A stretch of DNA of 64,000 nucleotides from Pristionchus mayeri. Its lineage: Eukaryota > Nematoda > Chromadorea > Rhabditida > Neodiplogasteridae. The position numbers were made by a program, and so were the translations under genes. Shown piece after piece: positions 54,697 through 64,000 of this stretch (position 1 is its first letter; the number at the start of each line of letters is the position of its first letter). The notes below the pieces were generated by a model, which saw nothing but the letters and a program-made list of their open reading frames with translations, made no database searches and was not told the origin of the DNA. Location: NCBI GenBank assembly GCA_036245805.1, contig BTRK01000001.1, positions 27,969,087-28,033,086 of the forward strand, in the 5' to 3' direction.

Positions 54697-55007
54697 ATGT
54701 GGGCTCTCCTCGCATTTATGGTTGTCGGCGCGAGCTCGTCTGAGGTAATTTTAGTGATTTGGTTATTCAATTTCCAATTGTTTCATTGTTTTTCTATTCC
54801 TGCAATTTTCAGCTACTCAACAGCATCAACGAGCTTCAACTGGAGGGACAGGTATTTATTTATCTTTTACTTCAGAACGTTACGAACCATAAAAAAATCT
54901 ATTTTTAAAATCTATTTTTAAAATCTATATTTTAGGCGTTCTTCTCGCGCATGTCGACACTCTCTGATGGCGAGTCCAGTTTATACTTTGTGGTGCTTGC
55001 TTTGTAA
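54697..55007 (+). CDS. Small secreted peptide (52 residues)
   Basis: Three exons (54697-54744, 54813-54851, 54936-55007) join in phase 0. MWALLAFMVVGASSSE is a signal peptide; the rest (LLNSINELQLEGQ, AFFSRMSTL, SSLYFVVLAL) has no cysteine and no family I recognise. Clean GTAATT/GTATTT donors and TTTTCAG/ATTTTAG acceptors support the structure. A mariner relic begins 30 bp after the stop, so the true 3' end could have been lost. Confidence 0.55.
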
Positions 55008-55036
55008 TCAATTGTGATATTGAATAGTACAATATA

Positions 55037-56302
55037 CAGGGTGCGCCTAAATTACGTGGACTGATGTTTTCATATGGTTCCTGCTTTGGAATGGGACTTG
55101 AGCGACCCTATTCAAGGGATAGCTTATGAACCATATATGCAATAGTTAACTACCAACTAATTTTGATGGGTCCTCCTTTTGCTTAGACACAGGCCCAGAG
55201 TGTGTTCACATTTCCAAATGTCAATTCCCGCACGAACTTTTCGTCAATTTCGTCTCCTGCTTTGAGAAGGGTAGCATTGAGGGAGATTAGTGTGGAGTTA
55301 TTTGTAGAGTACATCTTGACATACAACACCCCGAAACATTGACGTCGAGGGGTTGAGTTCGGGAGTGTTCGGGAGCCAATCAATCAGAGTGATTTAGTCG
55401 ACTTCATGGTTGTCCGGCAACGAATTTGTCTTGTGAATGGAGCAGAATCTTGCTGAAAGGCCCAGTGCTCCTGACCGAAGTGGGAATGAACTTAGGGCGG
55501 ACGTCCGTCTTCAAGGATGTGCTTTATGTAATACTGCGTAATGATATTGAAGCCCGGAGTGACGAATACGAGAGGAAACTTGCATGTTGAGCAAAATTCA
55601 TTCTAATCTCTGATATAGAGGGGATGTCTGGTATAACCAGTGACTCCACAACTATTTCAGGATTCTTCAGGATGGGAGGAATATATTAAGCTGTTTTGGA
55701 TATTCAGCTTGCCTTCGACGTTAAAGATATTTTCATCGCTGAATAATGTACGAAAGTACGCGGACCTAACACAATCCAATGTCAGTTCAATGTACCGTTC
55801 TCAGCGGAGCTTCAGCTGAAGCTCATCCAGACCGTGCTAATTATTGAACTTGTGAAGGCCATTAACCAGCTGGGACTTGAGAAGACGACAAACAGATATG
55901 TTAGAGATATCGAAGATCTTGTTCTTCTGCGTTCGGTTTCGAAGGACTCTGTTTCGGATGTTCTCTCGGTTCCTGGTGGTAGAACCATACAACAATTTCT
56001 CTCTGTCCTGACAGTCCTTGTTAGTATCAAGCTAATGATACATAACACCGGTTGCGGATGCAGTCGACTAGTGAAAGCCGAGTAGATGAGCGATGTCATA
56101 TTGTCCTTGTAGGGTGGAGAGTGAGAGTCGGAGACGACTAGACATAGCCATTACTAGACAACCTGGCTAACTGACATGAGATGTTGAATAATGAGATATC
56201 AATGGTCACTAGTCATGATAATACTATAGGGGTTAAGCATTTCGTTTGGGAGGCGGGGCTAGAGAATGATGGAAACAGTCCACGTAATTTTGGCGCACCC
56301 TG
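55037..56302 (-). mobile_element. Decayed Tc1/mariner element
   Basis: TIRs start CAGGGTGCGCCTAAATTACG and are 26/27 identical at the other end, with TA flanks; 1266 bp, a normal full length. On the minus strand, broken transposase fragments include VFVTPGF, YYIKHILEDG, WAFQQDSAP and TLPNSTP, interrupted by stops and shifts. It is related to the maT copy at 20.8 kb through its TIR start (CAGGGTGCG) and FQQDSAP motif. Confidence 0.88.
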
Positions 56303-56715
56303 TATATGCGTTCGTGCCACCAATTAGAAGTGGACCATCCGAACGTTTTTTTTCAATGGTTCGTGCACTATTCCATCACATTTTCATTCCCCACAAAGGG
56401 ATATAATCCCTCCGAAATCCCTCGTATTCGTACTAGTGTAGGCAACGGACACGTCACTTTTCCTATTTCTCGTTCATTTGTCCAAGAATCGAGTAAATCC
56501 GGTAGAATCTGGCACAGCAAAAAATATTGACTTTTTGAATTTTTGTATTTTGGGGTTCGCAAGGATCCTGATGAGGATAGGCACATTTATTTTGCATGCA
56601 GATGTCTCATTCGCTCCAGATGACGATATATTGATATATCACCTTTTCTGACCGACGAGAGAGAACTATAAATGAGCCGAAGAAAGGGCAAATGGAAGCT
56701 TCTCTTTCGCAGAAG

Positions 56716-57136
56716 CGAAGGAAGCTGCTAGTGAGATTGCGTCTATCTTCATCTCCTCTCTACAGAACGAGGAAAGCGTTTCCGATGATGAGGTGAGGCA
56801 TTTGAATTATCGATTTTAGATGTTCATTTTAGAATCGGAGTTAATCCTCCCTTTCAAAGTTTTCTCTCAGACTGTTCAAATTTGTGAGAGAATCGTAGAA
56901 AATCTCCAAATATCAATCGATAATCATCGCAGGTTTGGCAAGTGCTCAACGCTCTTCCAGCCAACGTCCAAGATGAGCTAAAAAGAGCCTTTCCCGAGTT
57001 CTTTGAGGAGGAATTGGATGAGGAAGAGAGAATCGAGGAGGAGACGAGAGAGAAGAGAGAATTGTGGAGGGACGAAGAGCCGGAGGATGAAGAGGAGAGA
57101 GGAGATGAACAGAGCAAGGCGTTCATCCTCAATTGA
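56716..57136 (+). CDS. Partial gene: acidic C-terminal region, unknown family
   Basis: Two exons are supported: about 56716-56792 (AKEAASEIASIFISSLQNEES) and 56933-57136 (VWQVLNALPANVQDELKRAF, then a very acidic EEELDEEERIEEE tail ending KAFILN). The first exon has no in-frame ATG and needs an upstream exon, perhaps carrying a signal peptide, which I could not place between 56303 and 56700. The helical LPANVQDELKRAFPEFFEE segment faintly resembles the SXP/RAL-2 (DUF148) family; that is a guess. Confidence 0.5.
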
Positions 57137-57437
57137 ATTGGAGAAGAAATCAAATATCAGATAAAGAATTTATGATCGCTTGTCCTAAAAGTAGTAAGTG
57201 AACCATAGGTTTGATTTCTTTTGTGAATAAGAAATTTGTCAATATTTCATCATAGAGAGTATACAAATGGAATGGGAAACGAGTGAGCTAGGCAAGAATG
57301 AATCGGAAGAAATTAGAAACGTGGAAAGCGTTGTTTCCCTAAACCATCATCTGAAGCACAAGTGAGACGAGACACCGGGACAAGAAATTCGAAGAATTTT
57401 GGGGAAATTGATTCATTGATCGGTAAAATATCAAAGA
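57137..57437. other. Convergent spacer
   Basis: Short intergenic stretch between two convergent small genes; an AATAAGA-like signal near 57225. Nothing else seen. Confidence 0.4.
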
Positions 57438-58025
57438 TCAAGGTCGGGCGTACGCCTCTCGCTCCTTCTCTTTTGTCATCGTTCCAGGTCGCAGATACGC
57501 GGGGTGCGCCTGGAAGTGAAATCAATTTATACTCATTTATTCCGTTTAGTTTAGTTTCTGTCCTCACCAGCCCCGTCTTATGATTCAGACAGAACTGTAT
57601 TTTTTGTTTGAATAGGACATCTACCACCCCCCCCCCCCACTTTGACGCGCTTCAGTGCATTTGGAACAGCTTGATGCAATATTTCAATGTATTATACACA
57701 GAATTAAAATGCACAGTTTTCCGAGATTCCTCATTTTCGTATCCGAAGCAGATATTCCCCACTCACCCTGCAAGCCTTGCCCAGACACGGGGAGCAGGGA
57801 ATACCCGTCTCCAGGGCGGGATTGCACTCGGTTCCGATCTCAGCAAATACCTGAAAATCGATGACATTATTTCGTTTATTAGAGCAAAAATGAAAATGGT
57901 TCTAATATTTTCATCTGTTATTATAAACAAATGTCGGTCTCATAGAAAACTGGAAGATAAATGAGCTCACTTACCGGTGTAGTTGAAATGAGTACCAGGA
58001 GCACCAACGCGTAGAAGCTGTCCAT
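57438..58025 (-). CDS. Small secreted cysteine-containing peptide (68 residues)
   Basis: Exons 57975-58025, 57767-57850 and 57438-57509 join in phase 0. A signal peptide (MDSFYALVLLVLISTTPVFA) is followed by a four-cysteine stretch, CNPALETGIPCSPCLGKAC, and a basic/acidic tail without cysteine (MTKEKEREAYARP). Splice sites are standard. The last exon is the least certain. No family recognised; function unknown. Confidence 0.6.
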
Positions 58026-58960
58026 TCCTGAAATACCACTCAATTTTTGCTGCTGAGACTAAGGGGCCTAAAAGGAAAGGCCTTCCCGGAAGGAAAGAAC
58101 GGCTAAAAACAACGGGTACAAGCAAACGGGGCTAATGGAGGGGTGGGAGTCAATCGGGCAAAGTAACTGTGTCTCGGGCTACCCTGTTGAACAAACAACT
58201 CCAACGGCTGATCAAATAGGCAGAGTGTTCTAACTCTCCTCTCTCCTCATACTCTCTGGTAGGTCATACAGGGGCATAGAGCATGAAATAATGGAGAAAG
58301 GGCTCAATGATGTAGAGGAGCGTTCGGAAGGAATGAGCGGATGAGTCAGAAATTCCACGGAAAAGCGATGCATGAAATGCAAAATGCGCATGGAAATCGA
58401 GAAGATGATCGGTATGTCGATAGTGCGGGATACGAAAACATGCAAAAATACTTCAACGATTGTCTCTTTTTTTCTATACTCGGATACTGGAATTCTTATT
58501 AGCTTTACTGATAATTAACATAGATTGGGAAAAGCTAGAGGTAAAGTTGTTCTCGAATATTTCAAACAATTCAGTATTTCAATAAAAAACACTAGATACA
58601 GAGTCCGATTCACACCTGTGGAGTGATGAATGTTCTTCGTTGTCCTTTGAAAGCTGTAGTTCTCGAAGTGTTCTCATCATTGAATTCGTTTCACTAGTTT
58701 TAGTTAGATATGCCCTTACTCCTGCGTCCCTTGAGAGATCGAACCTGCCGATAGGCCAAATTACTTGCTCTACTTACCTTTCCCCGATTCATTAAGATTA
58801 CAGGGTAGTGGGCTCATAATTTCCCGTGTTCCCTCCTCTCTCCTACCCTCGCAGTATATAGTGGACATCTCGACACGCGATCTTCATATATCCAGTCAAT
58901 CCCTTGTTTTTATCGCCTCTTTACTATATAAATCCGGCAGCAGTAGTCAGCACAACAGTA
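58026..58960. other. Divergent intergenic region between two peptide genes
   Basis: No gene supported. A TATA box (TATATAAA, 58925-58932) lies 29 bp before the next start codon. Confidence 0.5.
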
Positions 58961-59371
58961 ATGACGGGACGACTCATAACATGTCTTCTATTTTTCTCAC
59001 TTCTCGGCACCGTATTTGCCTCCTATGAACGTGAGCCAATATTTTCCTTTTCCTAAGTGACTTTTCTGTTTACTGTGGGTACTTCTTTAAATAGAAACTA
59101 GCGGAATAATTTCAGAAAATATTTTTGTTTTAATTTTTTCGTTATTCAGAATGCCGAGATGAGCCAGGCTTCGAGAAGTGCGCTGATGATGAGATCGAGA
59201 GAATAATTGTTCGTTTTTTTCCAATATTCCACTTCCGTTAGATGTAAAAAATGTATACAATTTCCGATTTGGAGAGGAAATAGATTTACTTTTCAGACCG
59301 TGCTCTCAAATGACAAGTGGGAGGCTGAATATCGAACAAAGATGAACGAATGCATACAAATTCACTGCTGA
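58961..59371 (+). CDS. Small secreted four-cysteine peptide (67 residues)
   Basis: Exons 58961-59030, 59150-59208 and 59297-59371. A signal peptide (MTGRLITCLLFFSLLGTVFA) precedes CRDEPG, KCADDEIER, a helical ILS/NDKWEAEYRTKMNE stretch and CIQIHC. Four cysteines in the mature part would allow two disulphides. The strong TATA box lies so close to the ATG that the 5' UTR must be almost absent, or the true start lies at the boundary. Family unknown. Confidence 0.7.
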
Positions 59372-59467
59372 TATGAAGTATTTATTGATTGTACTGCTGT
59401 ATTTGTTCTTGGTCTATTTACAGTATCGAATACAGTAAGAAATTGGGGTTGGGCTGGGCCAGATTCA

Positions 59468-60335
59468 TTATCTTGGTCCCTGGTAGTCGTTGTTGTTGGT
59501 TCCGTTCATCATCGGCCTGCCGCCCTTGCCGCCCTTGCCTCCCATCTGCCGCAAATTCACTATTTCACAGGAAATTTCGAAACATTTTGCAAATTTTGGT
59601 TATTTTCTTCAATCTAACTCCAATTCCGCATATTTCTACTGGTTCTTGATAGAGTTCTAAGAAGATCGCCTATATTTCAAAATCTGCATATACACAAACC
59701 CTATGAATGCTGTCCAGCTCCTGCTGCACCGACTGCGTCTGCGAGTTGTAGATCTGGTCGATCTGAAAGCATCTCTCGTTTCTGAGTGACGTCATAGACT
59801 TCTCAATCTGCAGCATCTGCAGCACTCTCACCTGCTGCTTCAGCTGGTCGATCTGTCGTGCAGCAGACTGGGCTTCGGAGGAGAGCGTAGCGATGTACGC
59901 CTGCTTCTCCGCCTCCATCTGGGCCTGCAGAAGAGGATGATCCTTTGATTATCTAGAGATTCACAGGAAGAAATACAACTAAAAACATGAGAAATTGTGG
60001 TGAGACGAGAATTGTGACCTAATGTCTAAAAATGGTGCGGTAAATACACTAAAGAAGTGTGAAATTAGAAATATAGACTAGATAGTGCTCACAATCTGTT
60101 CCGGTGAGGGAGTCGGACGCATCCCTCTGCCCCCATTAATGTTGTTACCGTTCGGGGACATGATAGTTGTGGACTGAAATTCCGTTGGGCTGGCTCAGTT
60201 TTCCATGCATTTCCTCTTCACTTAGACTGCGAAATGCCCATGAGCGGTCTATTAATCGATTTGGAGCTACCGAAATACCTGTCCGGAGACCACAGCAGCC
60301 ATTCCAAGTAGGACGAGGAGTACGGTAGATTGCAT
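59468..60335 (-). CDS. Secreted coiled-coil protein (123 residues), SXP/RAL-2-like at most
   Basis: Five exons (60279-60335, 60093-60173, 59832-59924, 59700-59762, 59468-59545) join in phase 0. A signal peptide (MQSTVLLVLLGMAAVVSG) is followed by a low-complexity SPNGNNINGGRGM stretch, a Q/A/E-rich helix (AEKQAYIATLSSEAQSAARQ, QQELDSIH) and a Gly/Lys/Asn tail (GGKGGKGGRPMM). The layout of signal peptide, central amphipathic helix and Gly-rich tail is seen in nematode SXP/RAL-2 secreted proteins, but I see no decisive motif. A minus-strand TATA box (GTATAAAA, 60379-60386) lies about 45 bp upstream of the ATG. Confidence 0.75.
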
Positions 60336-61348
60336 GTTGATGAAGGTGTTGATGTCTTCACCCTGACTTAGCGCCGTCTTTTATACTCCTCGGCAGCACT
60401 CTCGCCACTTGTTCTCTAGAGGTAAATAGGCCGACTATGTCAACAGGAAGAGAACTTCTCGTGAACTCTCCATTGAATCGACGCCTACCGACATCCAGTA
60501 CCACAACTTTTGAATTTCACATTTCGGAATTCATTACTGATATGTTTTACAACATTCCAATGATTGTACTGGAATAAATCTGAAAAGAAACACATGCAAA
60601 ATTTTTGAAAGTTCGAAATTTTTGCTGAATGTCGGTAACCGAAAGATTTTATATATTTTAATATTTATGATGACATCATATTCAAAAATATTTGCCAGAT
60701 CAGTTTCTCGCCTCCCCTTTCCAGTATTTGCGGTGTCTATCGTCGGTGTGAATGGGCGGAAGTCGACGTCGTCGAGAGTGGTAAACATGCGAAGTCGGTG
60801 TACTTCTGAAACTCTTCTTTTGATACATTCTCTAGATTACTCTAACCTATGCGGTAAAAATAGCTTCAAAGCGATGCAATTTCTTGCCAGGGATCACATT
60901 TTGGCCCCGATGTTACGCCCTTTCTGTGAGCTCTGACACTCGACAAACAATAAGGGTGTCGTTGTGCTTCTGATGTCATCATCTGACCTCGGCGTGGCTT
61001 TCTTGCAAAGTCTGCCGAAAGCTGATTCATCGGCAAAATGAATACACAGTTTCTTTCTTCTCAGAAATTTGGTATTGCTTTTTTAGCGGTTCATAAAAAG
61101 TGTTGAGTAAAAGGGAGGAATGCCAGAGGGACTCTAAGAACGTCACCTCCATTGAATTGTTTGGTGTTTACTGTGAAGATAGGATGCTTCCGATCTGAGG
61201 TTCCCTACGTATACATAATTCAACGGCGCATTACTCCTCCTTACCGTTGTTTTTTGTCTTTTGTGTTTAGCTCTATCTATTCAAATGAACCCATTTTTGT
61301 TTTGCTTATATTTTCAAATTTTTTTCAGTCGATATTGTTTCTTTCAGA
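60336..61348. other. Divergent intergenic region
   Basis: No gene supported. It holds the TATA box of the minus-strand gene at the left. At the right, TTTCTTTCAG ends one base before the F-box ATG, a likely trans-splice acceptor. Confidence 0.5.
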
Positions 61349-62055
61349 ATGCCCTCAGTCTCCCTCGTCTCTCAACAATCGTTGTCTAATCAGGAAGAAA
61401 ATGAGCTCACTCTCGCCCAGTTGCCCTCTGATATCATCCGACGGATTATTGAAATGAGACAGGAATCTATTAACAACTTGCGATTAGTAAGAGGACATTT
61501 CGAATGTTTTATTTATTTTTTAATTAATTAATTGAATAATAAATTAATTTAATGTTTAGATTTCGTCACGATGGAATTCTCTGGTCCTCGAGTACTTCAG
61601 ATGCAGCAAGGATCGTCCTGTTATCAAGCAGCTCTCTTTCTCTCCTCACTTCCAATCCATCATGTCGTTTCGCGTATCGAGTATGCACCGAGAGTATTTC
61701 CGATTGCCAAAATGGAAAGGTTCTTACGAGAAAAACGACTACGTAAGTATTTATCTTTGTTTTAATTTTCATTGTTAATTATCGCCCAATCTTTGCAGGT
61801 TGTGAAAATGGCTTGTCTGCGTTCTAGAGGTACGAAGAAATTCGAAGATGCATTCACCCATCGGATCGCGAAGTCTTCCTGCATTGAGGTCAGGGAAGAT
61901 TAAAGATCAACGATCAAAGATTAATATTCAAGAAGATTGTCTTCACGTGCATAAGAGGAGAGTCGATAGGTTGGATGAGAAGACTCATTGGAGAAGTACC
62001 AGTGAGGGAATTGGTGATCGACAACTTGAATGACATCATGACGAGGACTATGTAA
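61349..62055 (+). CDS. Small F-box protein, nematode type
   Basis: Exons 61349-61486, 61560-61742, 61799-61888 and 61936-62055 give 176 residues. An N-terminal F-box core is visible (LAQLPSDIIRRIIEM, NNLRLISSRWNSLVLEYF). The region after it (YFRLPKWKGSYEK and IRGESIGWMRRLIGEVPVRE, then LVIDNL) resembles the start of the F-box-associated repeats used by nematode F-box proteins to bind substrates for SCF ubiquitin ligases. The usual protein is 300 residues or more, so the gene may be truncated at its 3' side, where an LTR-like element begins 26 bp after the stop. Splice signals are standard. Confidence 0.68.
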
Positions 62056-62081
62056 TCGAATCTGTCGCCAGAATCGAGTTA

Positions 62082-63017
62082 TGTAGTGCAAAGGACAAAG
62101 GGTGATAATAAAGACACTTTATTTACTTAATTGTACAAGGGAAAACACGAAAGTAAATGGTAGATCACAAGAAGGGAATGGGGTTGTTTACGTGACTATT
62201 GATTGGTTGGAAGAATTGAAAGGTTGAAATACCTTTAGTGAGTTGATTGAATCCTTGTTGATACTCGACGACTCGTGGACGTCGTCAGTGAGTGTGCGGG
62301 AGAGCGAAGGTTGATGATACCCGGACTTGGAGTCGTCCTGAGTGATGAAATGATGATAAAGGGAAAGGTGGATGAAGTGAGTGAAATGATGATGGGAATA
62401 AATAAGGTGAACTAGCCCGCAACGGTTCGCAGGACAGCTAGGATGAGAAACTAGACATCTGCGTCTAGTAAAGTGATGGATGAAAAAAGAAAGAATAAAA
62501 GAAAAGCGACGTGGACGTCGAAAGAAATCAACGCTAACTGAGAATCGAGGCCAGAAAAACCAGAGGCTCCGCTGAAATACGGTAGGCTACCCTGATTTTC
62601 CGTATAGGACATTCTCAGTGCGGAGGGACAATTTAAATATGATACGGTAGAGTTGAACGAGAAGTTATGATCGAGAACTGATTATATTTATAAGTGAATT
62701 ATTAAATTGATTTATTTATTGATTACTATTGATGGTATGTGAAATGAAGAAGATGTGTACAGGGAATGAATGACTGGCCGGCAGTTGCCAGCAGTGACAC
62801 AGTCTTTGTGACTGACAGCAGTGGTATGCCGAAACCACTGGTGGTGAGTACTGACAGCAGTGGTATTCCGAAACCACTGGTGATGAACACTGACAATAGT
62901 GGTATCCCGAAACCACTGGTGGTGAGCACTGATCAGCAGTGGTATGCCGAAACCACTGGTGGTGAGCATTCTTCATTTGGATTGAGTTATTGTAGTAGTG
63001 AATGCTAATTCGCTACA
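62082..63017 (+). repeat. Possible LTR of a retrotransposon running off the right edge
   Basis: The stretch begins TGTAG and ends CTACA, the inverted ends expected of an LTR. TGGGAGGAGAGG follows at 63019 and could be a tRNA primer-binding site. No second copy is inside the window, and orientation signals conflict (the AATAAA near the left end fits the opposite direction). Treat as a hypothesis. Confidence 0.3.
62812..62967. repeat. 39-bp tandem repeat, four copies
   Basis: Four consecutive units of about 39 bp share AGTGGTAT(GC/TC)CGAAACCACT, itself partly palindromic (AGTGGT/ACCACT). Unit starts are near 62812, 62851, 62890 and 62929. Confidence 0.9.
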
Positions 63018-63216
63018 CTGGGAGGAGAGGAAAGAAGAAGAACGGAAGTGATTGATGTGTTGTGGATGATTGAGATGAATAGAGTTGTGATGGTGCTTTA
63101 TGAAGCATTGAACGAAAAAAGGGAAAAGTGGCGTAAAACAATCGGCGAAGCTATCAATGACAAGAAACCGAAGAGGAGACAAGATACATGGTACAAGTGC
63201 CAATCTGGCCGAATCT

Positions 63217-64000
63217 CTAAGTGGGGTAACCTCCGGGCTCCAATTGGGGAGGTCGACTTTCTTCATCTCTCATGCCATCGGCCGGGGCGAGCGGAGAGGA
63301 GTCGGGTCGGTCGAACATCGGCGTAGGGAAATGACCCTTTTTCTTGCGTCTCCGTGATGAGGTGGCAGTGTGCCTGGAAGTGAATGAGTGACTGTGTGTA
63401 TGATGGTTGAAAAATTTCAGTGTGCTGTCACGCTGGAATCCTGGGGAGGGGGAGATACGAGGGAGGGCCCGGGTGCCTAGTGCGAGGTCACTAGGAGTGA
63501 TGGGCTTGCGATGTAAGGCGATGCGCCTGTTGTGAGCGTGTGCCTTCTCCCCTTCATTGGATGGTGAAATTCTATCGAGAGTAGTGAGAGTACTAGTGAC
63601 CCTAGTAGGGGGTGGTTTGTGCATTGGTGTAAGCGTGGGAGCGTCAGGGAGGCACGACTGATTGGGATGTGTCACTGGATGCTGTGAGTAGAGTGGATTC
63701 GTCACAGTTGAGTTGCCTGTAGTGACCACCAATTGATCGACATGAAGCTTTGGAAGGATTGGTGGGTGGTGCGAACTCGTATGAGAGGATTCCGATGAGG
63801 TCTCGTGAGATTGCGAGGAAGAGTTGGCGATGGAGTGGGAAGACTCATGAGAGGGATTCAGCGAATCATGATGCAACTGCGCGGGAGGGTGCGCATTGGG
63901 AGATGGAAGACCATTGGTAATTGGATGAGGGGGTGAGGGATGTGTAACTGGTGCCTGAGTGGCTGTTTCTGACTGTACAAGGGCGGTGAGGCAAGCGGAT
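63217..64000 (-). other. Open low-complexity reading frame (P/S/H/T-rich), runs off right edge
   Basis: The minus-strand frame is open from the right edge to a stop at 63217, about 260 codons, rich in Pro, Ser, His and Thr and ending RRRKKKGHF..PQLEPGG. There are no membrane, signal or catalytic features. It could be the nucleic-acid-binding (gag-like) part of a retroelement or chance openness of a repetitive tract. Confidence 0.3.

Overview
The window looks like nuclear DNA of a free-living nematode. Genes are split into many small exons (median near 80 bp) separated by short introns. Splice sites follow the TTTTCAG|R and GTRAGT type, and several start codons sit 1-15 bases after a TTTCAG-like acceptor, as expected if the mRNAs receive a trans-spliced leader. 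The protein families fit too: Str-type chemoreceptor, OAC acyltransferase with an SGNH domain, CC-domain peptide, RAMP4/SERP1. The very small exons and the dispersed GATCTTTGATC and TAC(N)GTA words suggest a diplogastrid (Pristionchus-like) worm rather than Caenorhabditis; that is an inference only.

Layout. 1-9.4 kb: a partial type II membrane protein, a gamma-glutamylamine cyclotransferase (GGACT) and SERP1/RAMP4 on the minus strand, then divergently an RWDD4-like gene (+). Two RWDD4 introns are swollen by a 1.3-kb palindrome and a 0.9-kb mariner-type element. 10.4-18.1 kb: a secreted PAN-like + eight-TSP1 protein (+). 19.6-31.1 kb (minus): two tandem TRPM-like channel genes, A and B, that appear to lack the long TRPM N-terminal region and share an upstream block with an RFX/X-box-like site and a GATA site. 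Gene A holds a 3.26-kb maT (DD37D) transposon with an internal palindrome; gene B holds a second mariner-type element. 31.6-33.4 kb (minus): LAPTM4-like lysosomal four-TM protein. 35.5-39.5 kb (+): OAC-type acyltransferase. 40.3-48.4 kb (minus): GH31 alpha-glucosidase with a 1.3-kb foldback element in one intron. 49.4-51.6 kb (+): seven-TM chemoreceptor with a MITE in each of its first three introns. 53.3-60.3 kb: a run of small secreted-peptide genes on both strands around a decayed mariner. 61.3-62.1 kb: a small F-box protein. 62.1-64 kb: a possible LTR and a low-complexity open frame running off the right edge.

There is no single pathway here. Themes that recur are (i) secreted or membrane products, with TATA boxes close to several secreted-protein genes; (ii) heavy intron invasion by palindromic or foldback elements, which would place kilobase-scale hairpins in pre-mRNAs of RWDD4, TRPM-A and GH31; (iii) several GC-AG introns. 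I recognised no tRNA, rRNA or CRISPR array. Exon joins were made by hand from reading frame, splice signals and family similarity. Joins are solid for GGACT, SERP1, RWDD4, LAPTM, the small peptides and the F-box gene, and approximate in the TRPM genes and at the GH31 3' end.
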